DNA of 64,000 bases from Bacteroidota bacterium (GTDB lineage Bacteria > Bacteroidota > Bacteroidia > Bacteroidales > JAADJA01), in assembly GCA_020444515.1 (NCBI GenBank), contig JAHLKX010000001.1:434001-498000 (forward strand), given 5' to 3'. A model generated the notes under the pieces. The model searched no databases and was not told the DNA's origin. It saw only the letters and a program-made list of their open reading frames with translations. Shown here piece after piece: positions 27,867 through 37,393 of the stretch (positions are counted from its first letter, which is position 1; every line of letters begins with the position of its first letter). The translations under genes were made by a program, and so were the position numbers.

Positions 27867-30800
27867 GTGCTTTCTCCTTTATTTCATTTGAAGCGGCCTT
27901 TTGGGTTTTGACCGAATCCTGTTTTTGAAACAGTTGCTTTAGCGTATTAAAGTCCTTATTGAAAATAAACGAGACTCCCGACTCTATGATATCCCCCTCA
28001 AATTGTTCATACTGGTTGTAACGAAAGGCCCTGGTGCGGTATACGCCATCCGGTGTGATCTTGTATTCCACCTCGATGTCATCGGCAATATCACCCAGGT
28101 TGTTTTGTTGTTTATATTTATCCGATTCAAGCTCGATATTGCTCCCAACACTCACTTCCAGCCGGTTATCGAAAAACGATCTGGATAAGCCCACATTGAG
28201 TTCAGTGCGTTGTTCCATACTCCCGTCGTTACTATATTCATCATAGGATTGAAGATCAAAATTGACCGAAACGCCCTTGATGTATTTTTCTGAGAAAGAA
28301 TTGAGCTGATGGCTGAGCAACTGGCTTACACTGTTTCTGGCAATGCCACTCAAGCCAGAGGATTCTCCGCCCATTTCGAGCGGATTTTGAGGCATGAACT
28401 GTTTAAAGGTCAGCAGTGCCAAAACCTGCTTATTCATATTGGATTCATTGCCGGGAGCTTTCAATTCAGTGAGTTTGGATTGCACGATGCCATTGAAAAC
28501 CGCCTGCTTTTCAGGAGGCAAAACAATATTGAAATTGATGTCAGGTGATTTGATCATGCCCCTGATCATCAAAATCACTGTAAATGGAAGATTTTGTCTG
28601 AACTGTTTGGTTTCGGCATCGGATGCACTGCTGGTTTGATCAGCGATTAGGTTATAGGGCGAAGTTTTCACATCCCAGGTGGCATCAATGTTAATCCGGG
28701 CTTCCATAGGATCGCCTGACCAAATAATATAGCTTCCGTCCTGCAATTTGAATTCCCGTTGGGTGATATCGAACAGGGTAAGTTTATAACCACCGTCATT
28801 CAGGTTATAGCGTCCCGAAAGAGAGGGGATCCCTGAATCGTCCAATTCAAAGGTGAGGTTCGCTGACCCGCTTACCCAGAGTCGGTCGCCTGCTTTTGGA
28901 TCCATGATCATGGAGAGGGAGGCTTTTTCTTCAATTTCAATGTTGGCGGTAACATTGAGGCCCTGTTGGCTGAAAGTTACCTCCTGCGAGGTGGAATCAG
29001 TAAGTATGGGATTGAGGGACTGGCTTTTGTCCACAAATTCCACCACACCCTGATAGGATGAACTGGTGGGATCGCTTCCAGGCATCTCCATTTCAAAATC
29101 TGTTTCACTGTTAATGGTCAATCCCGAATTGATTTTTATATCATTCGTTGCGCCGGAGATTTTGGTGTTGGTACTGAATACAAGCACACCCTGGTATGGA
29201 CTATCACCTTTATCAGGATTGTCCACAGCACGGAATTTACTGGCATTGGCTTTCAGATCGATTTTGAAATTGCTGAAATGATCGGAGATGATCTTTCCGT
29301 CAAGAATGAGACTCCCGTTTTGATTGTCCTGAATCGTGAATTGAGGAAAGATAAGGTCGTTGTTTTTAATCTGGACCGATTGTCCGTTGATGTTGACAAA
29401 AGTGCCGTAACTCCTGATCTGGGCATGCATGTCATTGAAGGTTAGCTTGCCATTCACCAGAGGTTTCGCCAGGGTATTCCCGAGCTCGAACGAACCGCTG
29501 AGCCACCCTGAAAGGCTGTCGGACTTACCGGGTAAAAATCCCTGAATAGTTGAAAGACCAAAGCGGTTGATGGTGATATTAGCATCGAGCTGTTGGGTGG
29601 TGTCGAGGGGGATTTTGTTCAGGTCAGCAAGGATGTCGTTGCCTTTACCTATGCGTAGATTTCCGCTCATAAATGAAGGATCGTTGCGATGCAGATCGAT
29701 CTGGATATTGCCTAAGCTGTTCTCCAGAATTTGAACATCCCGGAGGGTAAACTTCGCACGTATGGAATCGAAATGAGTGGCTTTGGTTAAAACAAGATAT
29801 CCATCAGCGTAACCATTCAACAGCGTATCTCCCGATGTTGTTTTCAGAAGATTTCCGATGTTGGCCAAACTGAAATGGGTCAGCCCGGCCTTAAAGCGAT
29901 CACCCATTCCTTCCAGTTTTATGCGCTCCTCACCGCTGGTAAGTTCCATCGTGTAATGACCCGACGCCAGTTCGCTGAGCTGAATTTCATCATCGTTGGT
30001 AAACTGCAAGCTTTTGGAATTGATGATCACCTTTTTATCAGGGAAAGAGAGTAGGTAAACCGAATCGGCCTGTCGAAGTTTGAATGGGATTTGATAAGCG
30101 ATCGCCCTGTCAGTAGTTTGCATGTTAAGCGATCCATTGAGTGCATTGTCTGATAACGTTGCGCCCAGTGATATACCCGATAAAAAATAGCCGGCGATCT
30201 CTAACTGGCTTAGTTCAACACTGGATTGTAAGGATGGATCTCCCGACGTGACGTTGATATTGAGGTTTTTAAGTCTGTTTCCCTGGTATCCGATCAAGGA
30301 AAGGTTGATCTTTAGATCGAACTGATCATTCAATTCATCAAAACTGCTTTCAATGGTTCCTGGATCCAGTTTTTCAAGTCCGGGTACCAAAACCTGGGTA
30401 AGCAACGCAGAACTTTTCAAATCAACACTGAGCTCGAAATTATTATTTCCGGGTATGTAAGAAGTGTCATGATCCATTGCAAAGTAGCGATTAATATGAT
30501 GAGTAAGTGCCCGGCTCACTTTGTCGATCTTTAAAGAACCCGCGTATTTTGCTGCCAGAAAATCGGAATTGATATTCACCTCTGTCCTGACAGAATCATT
30601 GATCGATACAAATATCAATGAGTCGATCGGGTAACGTTCACCGTTTTTAATGATCAGGATGTCGCGCGTATCGATCCTGCCGTTTAGGTTGGATGCATTG
30701 CTCCCCCTGAGGTGGGCTACCAGTTTTCCTCGTGCACGGATATCTTCCTGGCTAAAACCAAGCTTCTGCAAATTGATTCCCTTCAAATCCAGTGTCAGAT

Positions 30801-32865
30801 CAATTTGCGGGGTGAGGGTGTCATACATAAATTGTCCGTCGAGCGACAGGTCGACATATTGATCTTCAATAACACCGTCTAAAGTAAAAGTGCCCTCATC
30901 GGCGCTTGTATTTAATATGATATCCTGGTAAATATGGCCCATGTATTCCAACGCCCCTATTTCAATTTTAACGTCGGTATGCATGTTCATAAGATCAAAA
31001 CTTTGCCCCTTAGCATCCACTTGCATGGTAAGCAAACCATAACTTGTGGTGTCCTTTAGTAAGCGGCCTGTTTGAAAAGCATCTGTTTTTAAAACAAAAC
31101 GATAGGAGGTGTCGCCGTTCTGTGGGAGCAGCAACTGACCATCGATTTTGACATTGCCAAAATTTGTGGTCAGACTGGCTTGTGTATTCATCGCAGAGGC
31201 ATTGTTATCAAGGCGGGCCGATAGCCCAATGTTCGCCGGAAGGGCAATATTCTCAGGGATCATCGAATCGATACCCATTTTTGCAAGGTTGGTATGGGTG
31301 GTGGTGAATTGGAGTTCAGCAAACCCTATTTGAAGATTTTTGGTTTCGGGCAGACCTGCAACCTTCCCTTTTAATGTGAGTTGGGTCGAATCGAGCAATT
31401 CGATTCTGAACGCAGCAATATCGAGGTCTGATAAGCTGCCTTCCAGCGAAAAAGCAAAAAACAAAGGTTGCAGTGAATCGATGTTCAGAGGGACTGAATC
31501 TCTCCATCCCGGAACAAAAAAGTCGATATCTGCCGGGTCGAATTTTGAAACTTCAAGATTGCTTACTATCCGTACAGAATCAGGATGCGCGGTGATTTGA
31601 TCGATAGCCGGAAAAAACAAAGTTGTTTCCTGGCTGAACGCTGATCCGTCTGTTTTTAAAACAAAATCGCGGAAACTGGCTGAGGTATCAGATAAGGCAA
31701 AATTACCCGTTAATTCACGTAAATTAAATCCATGGGTTTCAGAAAAATCCAAACGTGCAATATGAGTACGGATATCCATCCCCTTGTAATAAAGGGCTTC
31801 AGACTGAAGGTTCATTCCTTCAACCGATATATGATTGGGATCAAAACCATGAATTGAATCGGGATAAGCTATGTTGTTCATCCGGAAATCGAATTCGCTG
31901 ATATCGAGTTCTCCCAGCGAAACTTCCCAGCTTGTTGTATTATTTGTAGAGGCATCCGTTGTAACACTGTCAGTGGTGGCAGGAGAATAAAAATTGAAGT
32001 ATACTGTTGAATTTTGGTAAGCAAGCTGGTGCAGATCGACGATCTGTTTATTAAGATCAATGTCCTTGAATTCCAGGTCGAGGCTGCCTGTTTGGGTTTT
32101 AAGGTTCATTTGTGATACGGCATCCTCCATCTCAAAGCTGACGTTCTCAAAATGGACTGTATTCAAATTGATTTCCGGCAAAGCAGATCCTGATCCATTA
32201 TCAGTGGGCTGTGGTGTGCCGAAAAATGCAACCGCAAGGTCACTATTTTCAAGATCAATTTCATCGATATCCAGTGCTAAGGTGTCGAGGTTAAGCTTGT
32301 TGATATCTATATCAAATTTCCCGAAATTGGTTTTGAGATTAATGCCTCCAGTACTGTCAATAAAACTGAACTGCACATTTTGAAGTGAGACTTGATCAAT
32401 TGAAAATTGCCACTTTGCTGATTTGGTATCAGCCGGAATGGTATCGGTGGAACCGGAGCTTAAGGCCTCAGCTATGAAACTGAAATTAAAAGCAGTATCA
32501 TTTTTAGGTCGGGAAATGTGCGCAGTTGTTGTGGAAATCTTGACCTGGCGAATGTGGATTTTATTCCTCAATAGTCCCCACAAAGCAGCATTCACCCGAA
32601 GTTCCCCGATATAAGCCAGCGTGTCTTTTTGCAGGTCCTCAACATACAGTCCTTCCACCACAATCGTCTGTGGAAAGGATATCAGGATATGATCAAGTGT
32701 GATTTCTGCACCTGTTTGCTCCGACAGCGTGTTCACCACTTTCTGAACAAGAAAGTTCTGAACTGCCGGAATGCGAATGGATAGGTTGATGAATAACAAT
32801 AACAACAACACTGATCCGACGGTCCAGGCAATGATCTTCGTGATTTTTTTGAGGTACTTTCCCAA
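27856..32865 (-). CDS. tamB: TamB: translocation and assembly module protein (DUF490)
   Basis: This is a very long 1669-residue protein with one N-terminal membrane anchor (IAWTVGSVLLLLLFINLSI, about residues 13-31). Its body is an extended beta-rich repeat, expected to form a hydrophobic groove spanning the periplasm, as in AsmA-like bridge proteins. The C-terminal DUF490/TamB domain (about 1200-1669) contains LSGRYNLNDGGYKLTLFD and SVSQLLSHQLNSFSEKYIKG. TamB bridges probably carry phospholipids to the outer membrane and cooperate with the Omp85 partner encoded directly downstream. The length exceeds E. coli TamB (1259), as usual in Bacteroidota. No convincing promoter box was found upstream. 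Confidence 0.95.
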   Translation of the reverse strand: MGKYLKKITKIIAWTVGSVLLLLLFINLSIRIPAVQNFLVQKVVNTLSEQTGAEITLDHILISFPQTIVVEGLYVEDLQKDTLAYIGELRVNAALWGLLRNKIHIRQVKISTTTAHISRPKNDTAFNFSFIAEALSSGSTDTIPADTKSAKWQFSIDQVSLQNVQFSFIDSTGGINLKTNFGKFDIDINKLNLDTLALDIDEIDLENSDLAVAFFGTPQPTDNGSGSALPEINLNTVHFENVSFEMEDAVSQMNLKTQTGSLDLEFKDIDLNKQIVDLHQLAYQNSTVYFNFYSPATTDSVTTDASTNNTTSWEVSLGELDISEFDFRMNNIAYPDSIHGFDPNHISVEGMNLQSEALYYKGMDIRTHIARLDFSETHGFNLRELTGNFALSDTSASFRDFVLKTDGSAFSQETTLFFPAIDQITAHPDSVRIVSNLEVSKFDPADIDFFVPGWRDSVPLNIDSLQPLFFAFSLEGSLSDLDIAAFRIELLDSTQLTLKGKVAGLPETKNLQIGFAELQFTTTHTNLAKMGIDSMIPENIALPANIGLSARLDNNASAMNTQASLTTNFGNVKIDGQLLLPQNGDTSYRFVLKTDAFQTGRLLKDTTSYGLLTMQVDAKGQSFDLMNMHTDVKIEIGALEYMGHIYQDIILNTSADEGTFTLDGVIEDQYVDLSLDGQFMYDTLTPQIDLTLDLKGINLQKLGFSQEDIRARGKLVAHLRGSNASNLNGRIDTRDILIIKNGERYPIDSLIFVSINDSVRTEVNINSDFLAAKYAGSLKIDKVSRALTHHINRYFAMDHDTSYIPGNNNFELSVDLKSSALLTQVLVPGLEKLDPGTIESSFDELNDQFDLKINLSLIGYQGNRLKNLNINVTSGDPSLQSSVELSQLEIAGYFLSGISLGATLSDNALNGSLNMQTTDRAIAYQIPFKLRQADSVYLLSFPDKKVIINSKSLQFTNDDEIQLSELASGHYTMELTSGEERIKLEGMGDRFKAGLTHFSLANIGNLLKTTSGDTLLNGYADGYLVLTKATHFDSIRAKFTLRDVQILENSLGNIQIDLHRNDPSFMSGNLRIGKGNDILADLNKIPLDTTQQLDANITINRFGLSTIQGFLPGKSDSLSGWLSGSFELGNTLAKPLVNGKLTFNDMHAQIRSYGTFVNINGQSVQIKNNDLIFPQFTIQDNQNGSLILDGKIISDHFSNFKIDLKANASKFRAVDNPDKGDSPYQGVLVFSTNTKISGATNDIKINSGLTINSETDFEMEMPGSDPTSSSYQGVVEFVDKSQSLNPILTDSTSQEVTFSQQGLNVTANIEIEEKASLSMIMDPKAGDRLWVSGSANLTFELDDSGIPSLSGRYNLNDGGYKLTLFDITQREFKLQDGSYIIWSGDPMEARINIDATWDVKTSPYNLIADQTSSASDAETKQFRQNLPFTVILMIRGMIKSPDINFNIVLPPEKQAVFNGIVQSKLTELKAPGNESNMNKQVLALLTFKQFMPQNPLEMGGESSGLSGIARNSVSQLLSHQLNSFSEKYIKGVSVNFDLQSYDEYSNDGSMEQRTELNVGLSRSFFDNRLEVSVGSNIELESDKYKQQNNLGDIADDIEVEYKITPDGVYRTRAFRYNQYEQFEGDIIESGVSFIFNKDFNTLKQLFQKQDSVKTQKAASNEIKEKAREE

Positions 32866-32968
32866 ATCAATAAGGTAATTCTAGTTCGACTTTTTTTTAA
32901 AATTCAATAGTTATGCCACCGGAGGCATTTCAAAAAAACGGTATTAAAATTGAAAAGTTAACGGATAA

Positions 32969-33937
32969 ATGGTCTTTCCAAAATTAAATCAGATTCTTAT
33001 GATGATGAAAAATACGTTAAATAACTTCTTGAAACTTTTAAACAATTTAAAAAAGATTGTGGCGAATACTTTTAAGGTTTGGTCGTTCAATGACCCCTGG
33101 ACCCTGAGTGCAGCCATCTCTTATTATACCATCATCAGTTTACCTGCCATAATGGTGATCATGCTTACAATCACCGGTTATTTTTACAGCGAAGAAAAAG
33201 TACAGCAGGAGATCAACAATCAGATCACCCAATTGATCGGAAACGAGAGTGCACGACAGGTGATCAATATGATTGACAAGGCAAAGATCAGTACGCAAAC
33301 ATTTTGGGCCACAGTGATCGGGATTGTTACCCTCATAATATCTGCCACAGGTGTTTTTCTTCAATTGCAAAGGGCACTTAATCAAATCTGGGATATCCGT
33401 GTGAAACCGAAAAAAGCATTGCTGAAATTTTTAATCAATCGAGTATTTACCCTCAGCACCATTGTGATTTTAGGTTTCCTGATGCTGGTTTCACTGGTCA
33501 CCTCATCGCTTATTACCATCTTCAGCGGATTTATAACAGAGTACTTCAGCATAAAAGCAGGTTTTCTCTTTAACGGGACCAACACCATTTTTACCCTGTT
33601 TTTTACCGGAGTTGTGTTTCTTTTAATGTTTAGGATATTGCCGGATGCAAGAATAAAATGGCGATTCCTGATGATAGGTTCCCTGGTAACATCGGTGCTA
33701 TTCAATTTTGGAATCTGGCTCATTGGTTTTTATATCGGGCGGAGCGACCCCGGGTCTACCTATGGTGCCGCAGGATCATTGGTGCTCATCCTTATATGGG
33801 TGGCCTATTCCTCCCTGATATTTTTATTGGGTGCAGCTTTTACCCGTGTTTATGCCGAACGAAAAAATGAAGTGATTGATACCACAAGTTTTGCCGAAAG
33901 GATCGATAAGGTGGCCATTTCACCCGAAGATCAATAA
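32969..33937 (+). CDS. YihY/BrkB-family inner membrane protein
   Basis: This 322-residue protein has the hallmarks of the YihY (UPF0761) family: FNDPWTLSAAISYYTIISLPA near the first helix, ATGVFLQLQRALNQIWDI, and YGAAGSLVLILIWVAYSS near the last. About six transmembrane helices are visible. Despite the old name 'ribonuclease BN' the family is a membrane protein of uncertain, perhaps transport, function. The ATG at 32969 is used here; in-frame ATGs at 32999, 33002 and 33005 would remove ten to twelve residues and are equally possible. The gene is divergent from tamB, and its stop overlaps the minus-strand terminator of the CsbD gene. Confidence 0.9.
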   Translation: MVFPKLNQILMMMKNTLNNFLKLLNNLKKIVANTFKVWSFNDPWTLSAAISYYTIISLPAIMVIMLTITGYFYSEEKVQQEINNQITQLIGNESARQVINMIDKAKISTQTFWATVIGIVTLIISATGVFLQLQRALNQIWDIRVKPKKALLKFLINRVFTLSTIVILGFLMLVSLVTSSLITIFSGFITEYFSIKAGFLFNGTNTIFTLFFTGVVFLLMFRILPDARIKWRFLMIGSLVTSVLFNFGIWLIGFYIGRSDPGSTYGAAGSLVLILIWVAYSSLIFLLGAAFTRVYAERKNEVIDTTSFAERIDKVAISPEDQ

Positions 33938-33972
33938 AAAAAATCGCACAGGATACTGAGATCTCTGTGCGA
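33936..33972 (-). terminator. Rho-independent terminator of the CsbD gene
   Basis: Read on the minus strand, TCGCACAG and CTGTGCGA form a perfect 8-base-pair stem (33944-33951 with 33965-33972, 13-base loop) followed by a run of eight T. It lies about 50 bases after the CsbD stop and overlaps the last bases of the converging YihY gene. Confidence 0.85.
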
Positions 33973-34024
33973 AAGGCATTTTCCATAATAGCCAAAGGGT
34001 ATAATTCTTTTCTGAATAACCTTG

Positions 34025-34210
34025 TTAAAGCTTATTGATTTCTTCAATGATCTCCTGACGGGTTTTTCCTGTCTTCTTTTGGAGGCGTCCCAGCAATTCA
34101 TCCTCTTTACCCTCCGTATAGGTGAGATCATCATTAGAGAGCTGCCCGTATTTCTGTTTGATTTTACCTTTAATTTCATTCCAGTTTCCTTTAATTTCTA
34201 ATTTGTCCAT
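34025..34210 (-). CDS. CsbD-family stress-response protein
   Basis: This 61-residue soluble, highly charged protein matches the CsbD pattern: [20 protein letters not shown], then [17 protein letters not shown]. CsbD proteins are small general-stress proteins of unknown mechanism, often in several copies per Bacteroidota genome. The gene has its own terminator. Its neighbours (YihY, MscS and CorA proteins) suit a membrane or osmotic stress context, but co-regulation is not shown by the sequence. Confidence 0.92.
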   Translation of the reverse strand: MDKLEIKGNWNEIKGKIKQKYGQLSNDDLTYTEGKEDELLGRLQKKTGKTRQEIIEEINKL

Positions 34211-34544
34211 GTTATATCTGTTTTAAAATTTGATATACACTATCAAAAAAATATGCCATCCTACATGTTGTATGTTTCGAAATTTGAAATAGCAGGGAAA
34301 TGCCTGAATGGGAATTAATTGAATGCCATGATTAAAATATGTAGCTGAGTTAATGTGGGAATTGAAATCAACACTATGTTCATTACATACGCAGTGAAAT
34401 ACAATTTAGCGATATCGGAACCGGGAGGATATTGCTTGGGCGAATGGTTCAAAAAACTTATTAAAAATCATTGTTGATTTCATTTTTAAAGTTTGTTCCA
34501 ATGGAACTTAATTATGGTGTAATTTAGCGTATATAAATCTCCCT
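34211..34544. promoter_or_regulatory. Divergent regulatory region between csbD and mscS
   Basis: This 334-base gene-free region must hold both promoters. For the plus-strand MscS gene a TTTG element (34492-34495) and a near-consensus box TAATTTAG (34520-34527) are present, 18-25 bases before the ATG. A perfect palindrome GTTCCA-A-TGGAAC (34495-34507) overlaps the TTTG element, as expected for a repressor site. Nothing clear was found for the CsbD side. Confidence 0.45.
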
Positions 34545-35408
34545 ATGGATCCGAATTTGCTACATTATACCATATTGATCGCCGGAACGATACTTATTGC
34601 ATTTATCCTTACGGTGGTGTTGCGGAAAATGGTGAACGCATTCATTAAACGTTATTCAAAAGTTATCAAAACCGATCCTACCAACTTTTCGTTTCTGAAA
34701 AATGCCATCCCTTTTACCATTTTTTCAGTAGCTACCATCTTTATTTTTCTGAAAATCCCTTTTTTGCGATCATTGGGGACCGCTTTATTTGCAGGTGCAG
34801 GAATTCTTGCGGCCATTGTCGGTTTTGCTTCTCAGAAGGCCTTTGCCAATATCATCAGTGGCGTTTTTATCCTGATGTTCAAACCCTTTCGGGTGGGCGA
34901 TACCCTTGAGATCTCCAATTCAAAGAAAGGGATTGTTGAAGAGATTACCCTCAGGCACACGGTGATCAAAGATTATGAAAACAGGAGGATCATCATCCCC
35001 AACAGCCAGATCAGCGACGATATTTTAATCAACAGCAGCATCAGTGACGAGTCTATTCGTAAATTTATAGAATTCGGGATCAGCTACGACGCAGATGTTG
35101 ACAGGGCCATCGCCATCATAAAGGAAGAGGCCATCAATCATCCCTTTTGCAAAGATAACCGCACACCCGAGCAGAAAGCGAAGAACGAACCTGTAATATT
35201 GGTTCGGATAGTGGGCCATGGCGACTTTTCTATCAATCTCAGGGCTTATGTCTGGACCGCCAGTAATGATGAGGCTTTTGCTTTACAATGCGACTTACTT
35301 TATTCCGTAAAAAAACGATTTGATCATGAAGGCATCGAAATTCCGTTCCCCTATCGCACCATTGTCTTTAAAAAAGATACTGAAAAGAAGCCAGCCGAAA
35401 TTAAGTGA
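34545..35408 (+). CDS. Small-conductance mechanosensitive channel (MscS family)
   Basis: This 287-residue protein has three N-terminal transmembrane helices; the third is the Gly/Ala-rich pore helix FAGAGILAAIVGFASQKAFAN. It is followed by the beta domain with FKPFRVGDTLEI, IVEEITLRHTVIKDYENR and IIPNSQI, and a C-terminal cytoplasmic vestibule. The length matches E. coli MscS (286). It should open on membrane tension and release solutes during hypo-osmotic shock. It overlaps the corA gene that follows, and a second MscS gene comes next. Confidence 0.94.
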   Translation: MDPNLLHYTILIAGTILIAFILTVVLRKMVNAFIKRYSKVIKTDPTNFSFLKNAIPFTIFSVATIFIFLKIPFLRSLGTALFAGAGILAAIVGFASQKAFANIISGVFILMFKPFRVGDTLEISNSKKGIVEEITLRHTVIKDYENRRIIIPNSQISDDILINSSISDESIRKFIEFGISYDADVDRAIAIIKEEAINHPFCKDNRTPEQKAKNEPVILVRIVGHGDFSINLRAYVWTASNDEAFALQCDLLYSVKKRFDHEGIEIPFPYRTIVFKKDTEKKPAEIK

Positions 35409-36444
35409 AAAAGTTGGGCTTCCACCTGGCTCAATTGTTTATACCGGTGCCCCAAAGGAAGGAAAAACCATTATTTCCCTGCTTCAGTACGATGAAGCTA
35501 ACGTGGACGAAGCAGCCACTGAGAACCTTGACGAGATTTTTACAAAAATTGGTAAAAATAAAGTCAACTGGCTCAATTTTAATTCATTGCACGATACCGA
35601 CCTGATCATTGAAGCCGGTAAGGATTTTAATATCCATAATCTTACCCTCGAAGATATCGTGCACGTCGGGCATCAGCCTAAAATGGAAGAATATGACAAT
35701 TACCTTTTCTTTACCCTGAAAATGATCAAACCAGAACCTGAAGAGGAGTTATTTAGCGTTGAACATATCAGTTTTGTTGTGATGCCAGACATGCTGATTT
35801 CTTTCCAGGAATATAAAGGTGACCCTTTTGATAATATTCGCGAACGAATCCGAACAGGAAAAGGAAAGGCCAGGGGGCGAGGATCGGATTATTTACTATT
35901 TTTACTCGTAGATGCCATTGTGGATCAATACCTATTGGCCATTGAGACTGTTAACAAGAGCATCGCCAATCTTGAACTGGAGATTTTTGAAGATCCCAGG
36001 GACCATGTGGTCAGTAAAATCATTGAACAGAAAAAGATCATTTCAGCGCTCCGAAAAATTATTTATCCGGTGCGCGACAGTTTAAAAGATATTACCACCG
36101 GAGAGACCGATTTTATCAGTGAGGATTATTACAACTATTTCATGGATGTTTATGATCATCTTAAAAATATTGTTGAACACCTCGATAACCAGCGGGAAAT
36201 GCTAACGTCATTGATGGAGTTTTACATGACCCAGATCAGCAATCAGATGAATAAAGTCATGCAAACCCTGACGATCATCGCCACTATTTTTATTCCCCTT
36301 ACTTTCCTTGCCGGTATTTATGGAATGAACTTTCAGTATATGCCCGAACTTGCCTGGAAATGGAGTTATCCACTTTTGCTGATCATTATGTTGGTGTTGG
36401 GTATTGGAATGTATATTTATATGCGCCGAAGACGCTGGTTTTAG
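35326..36444 (+). CDS. corA: CorA-type magnesium/cobalt transporter
   Basis: This protein has a soluble N-terminal domain starting with the family motif GLPPGSIVYTG, a long helical stalk, and two C-terminal transmembrane helices joined by the signature GMNF (LAGIYGMNFQYMPE). It ends in a basic tail (YMRRRRWF). CorA forms pentameric Mg2+ channels. The start is uncertain: ATG at 35326 overlaps mscS by 83 bases, while TTG at 35362 would give MSLKKILKRSQPK, closer to typical CorA N-termini. Both are inside the mscS reading frame, which implies translational coupling of the two ion channels. Confidence 0.93.
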   Translation: MKASKFRSPIAPLSLKKILKRSQPKLSEKVGLPPGSIVYTGAPKEGKTIISLLQYDEANVDEAATENLDEIFTKIGKNKVNWLNFNSLHDTDLIIEAGKDFNIHNLTLEDIVHVGHQPKMEEYDNYLFFTLKMIKPEPEEELFSVEHISFVVMPDMLISFQEYKGDPFDNIRERIRTGKGKARGRGSDYLLFLLVDAIVDQYLLAIETVNKSIANLELEIFEDPRDHVVSKIIEQKKIISALRKIIYPVRDSLKDITTGETDFISEDYYNYFMDVYDHLKNIVEHLDNQREMLTSLMEFYMTQISNQMNKVMQTLTIIATIFIPLTFLAGIYGMNFQYMPELAWKWSYPLLLIIMLVLGIGMYIYMRRRRWF

Positions 36445-36496
36445 CCTGAAGACGAGTATTTTTTATTTCGAAATGTTTTGCTTAAAACGATTGAAC

Positions 36497-37375
36497 ATGT
36501 ATGATAATGTATTAAAATCTTTCGAGAATTTCTGGCAATCAGTCATAACCCGCCTTCCTGATATTTTGGTAAGTGTCATTGTCCTGGTGGTTTTTATAGT
36601 TTTGGGGAAATTGATCTACCGTGTTTTTAAGCAGCGCATGCAAACCCGTTGGAAGGATAGCCTGATCTCATCTTTTATGAGTGAATTGATCAAATGGGGG
36701 ATCTATATTATTGGTATTACAGTGGCACTGTTTAACCTGGGTCTGGGAGGCGTTGCCAGCAGTTTGATCGCTGGCGCTGGCGTAACAGCCATCATCATTG
36801 GTTTTGCTTTTAAAGACATTGCGGAAAATTTTTTGGCAGGGATCCTGCTCGCCATCAACCGGCCGTTTAAAATTGGTGATATCATCGAAGTTAGCGGAAT
36901 CAAGGGACCTGTTAGCGGACTTGATCTTCGAACCACCCAGGTGAAAATGGTGGATGGCAGGGATATTTTCATACCCAATTCAACGGTTATTAAAAATGTT
37001 TTTACCAATTATACCCGGGATGGATTATTGAGGCTTGAGTTTATACTGGGTATTGATACTTTTTCAGATATTGAAATGGTGCGCAAAATCGTTTTGGATC
37101 ACCTGGCAAAACAAAAGGATATTCTTAAAAAACCGCTGGCAAATGTCACCATGGAGGAGTTTGGTGAGAGCTCGATAACCATAAAAGTGGTTTTCTGGAT
37201 CGATATTTTTAAGGATAAAAAGGAAGACCAGGTTTTGCTTGGCGAACCAGTGAAAAGCAGGATGATGCGTGAGATAAAAGATTTGTTGATCGAAAATGGA
37301 ATCAATATGCCCGCTCAAATAATTGAGCATAAAATGTATGTTGCAGACGAACCCCTTACTATAAAGTCAAAGTAA
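36497..37375 (+). CDS. Second MscS-family mechanosensitive channel
   Basis: The frame is open from 36404 inside corA, but ATG at 36497, 53 bases after the corA stop, gives a normal MscS N-terminus (MYDNVLKSFENFWQSV), so 292 residues are called. The pore helix reads AGAGVTAIIIGFAFKDIAEN, followed by INRPFKIGDIIEVSG, LDLRTTQVKMVDGRDIFIPN and a cytoplasmic domain. It differs clearly from the first MscS (different pore helix and beta domain), so the pair is not a recent duplication. It is probably in the same transcript as the first mscS and corA. Confidence 0.93.
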   Translation: MYDNVLKSFENFWQSVITRLPDILVSVIVLVVFIVLGKLIYRVFKQRMQTRWKDSLISSFMSELIKWGIYIIGITVALFNLGLGGVASSLIAGAGVTAIIIGFAFKDIAENFLAGILLAINRPFKIGDIIEVSGIKGPVSGLDLRTTQVKMVDGRDIFIPNSTVIKNVFTNYTRDGLLRLEFILGIDTFSDIEMVRKIVLDHLAKQKDILKKPLANVTMEEFGESSITIKVVFWIDIFKDKKEDQVLLGEPVKSRMMREIKDLLIENGINMPAQIIEHKMYVADEPLTIKSK

Positions 37376-37393
37376 TAAGTTCCAAATAGGATG

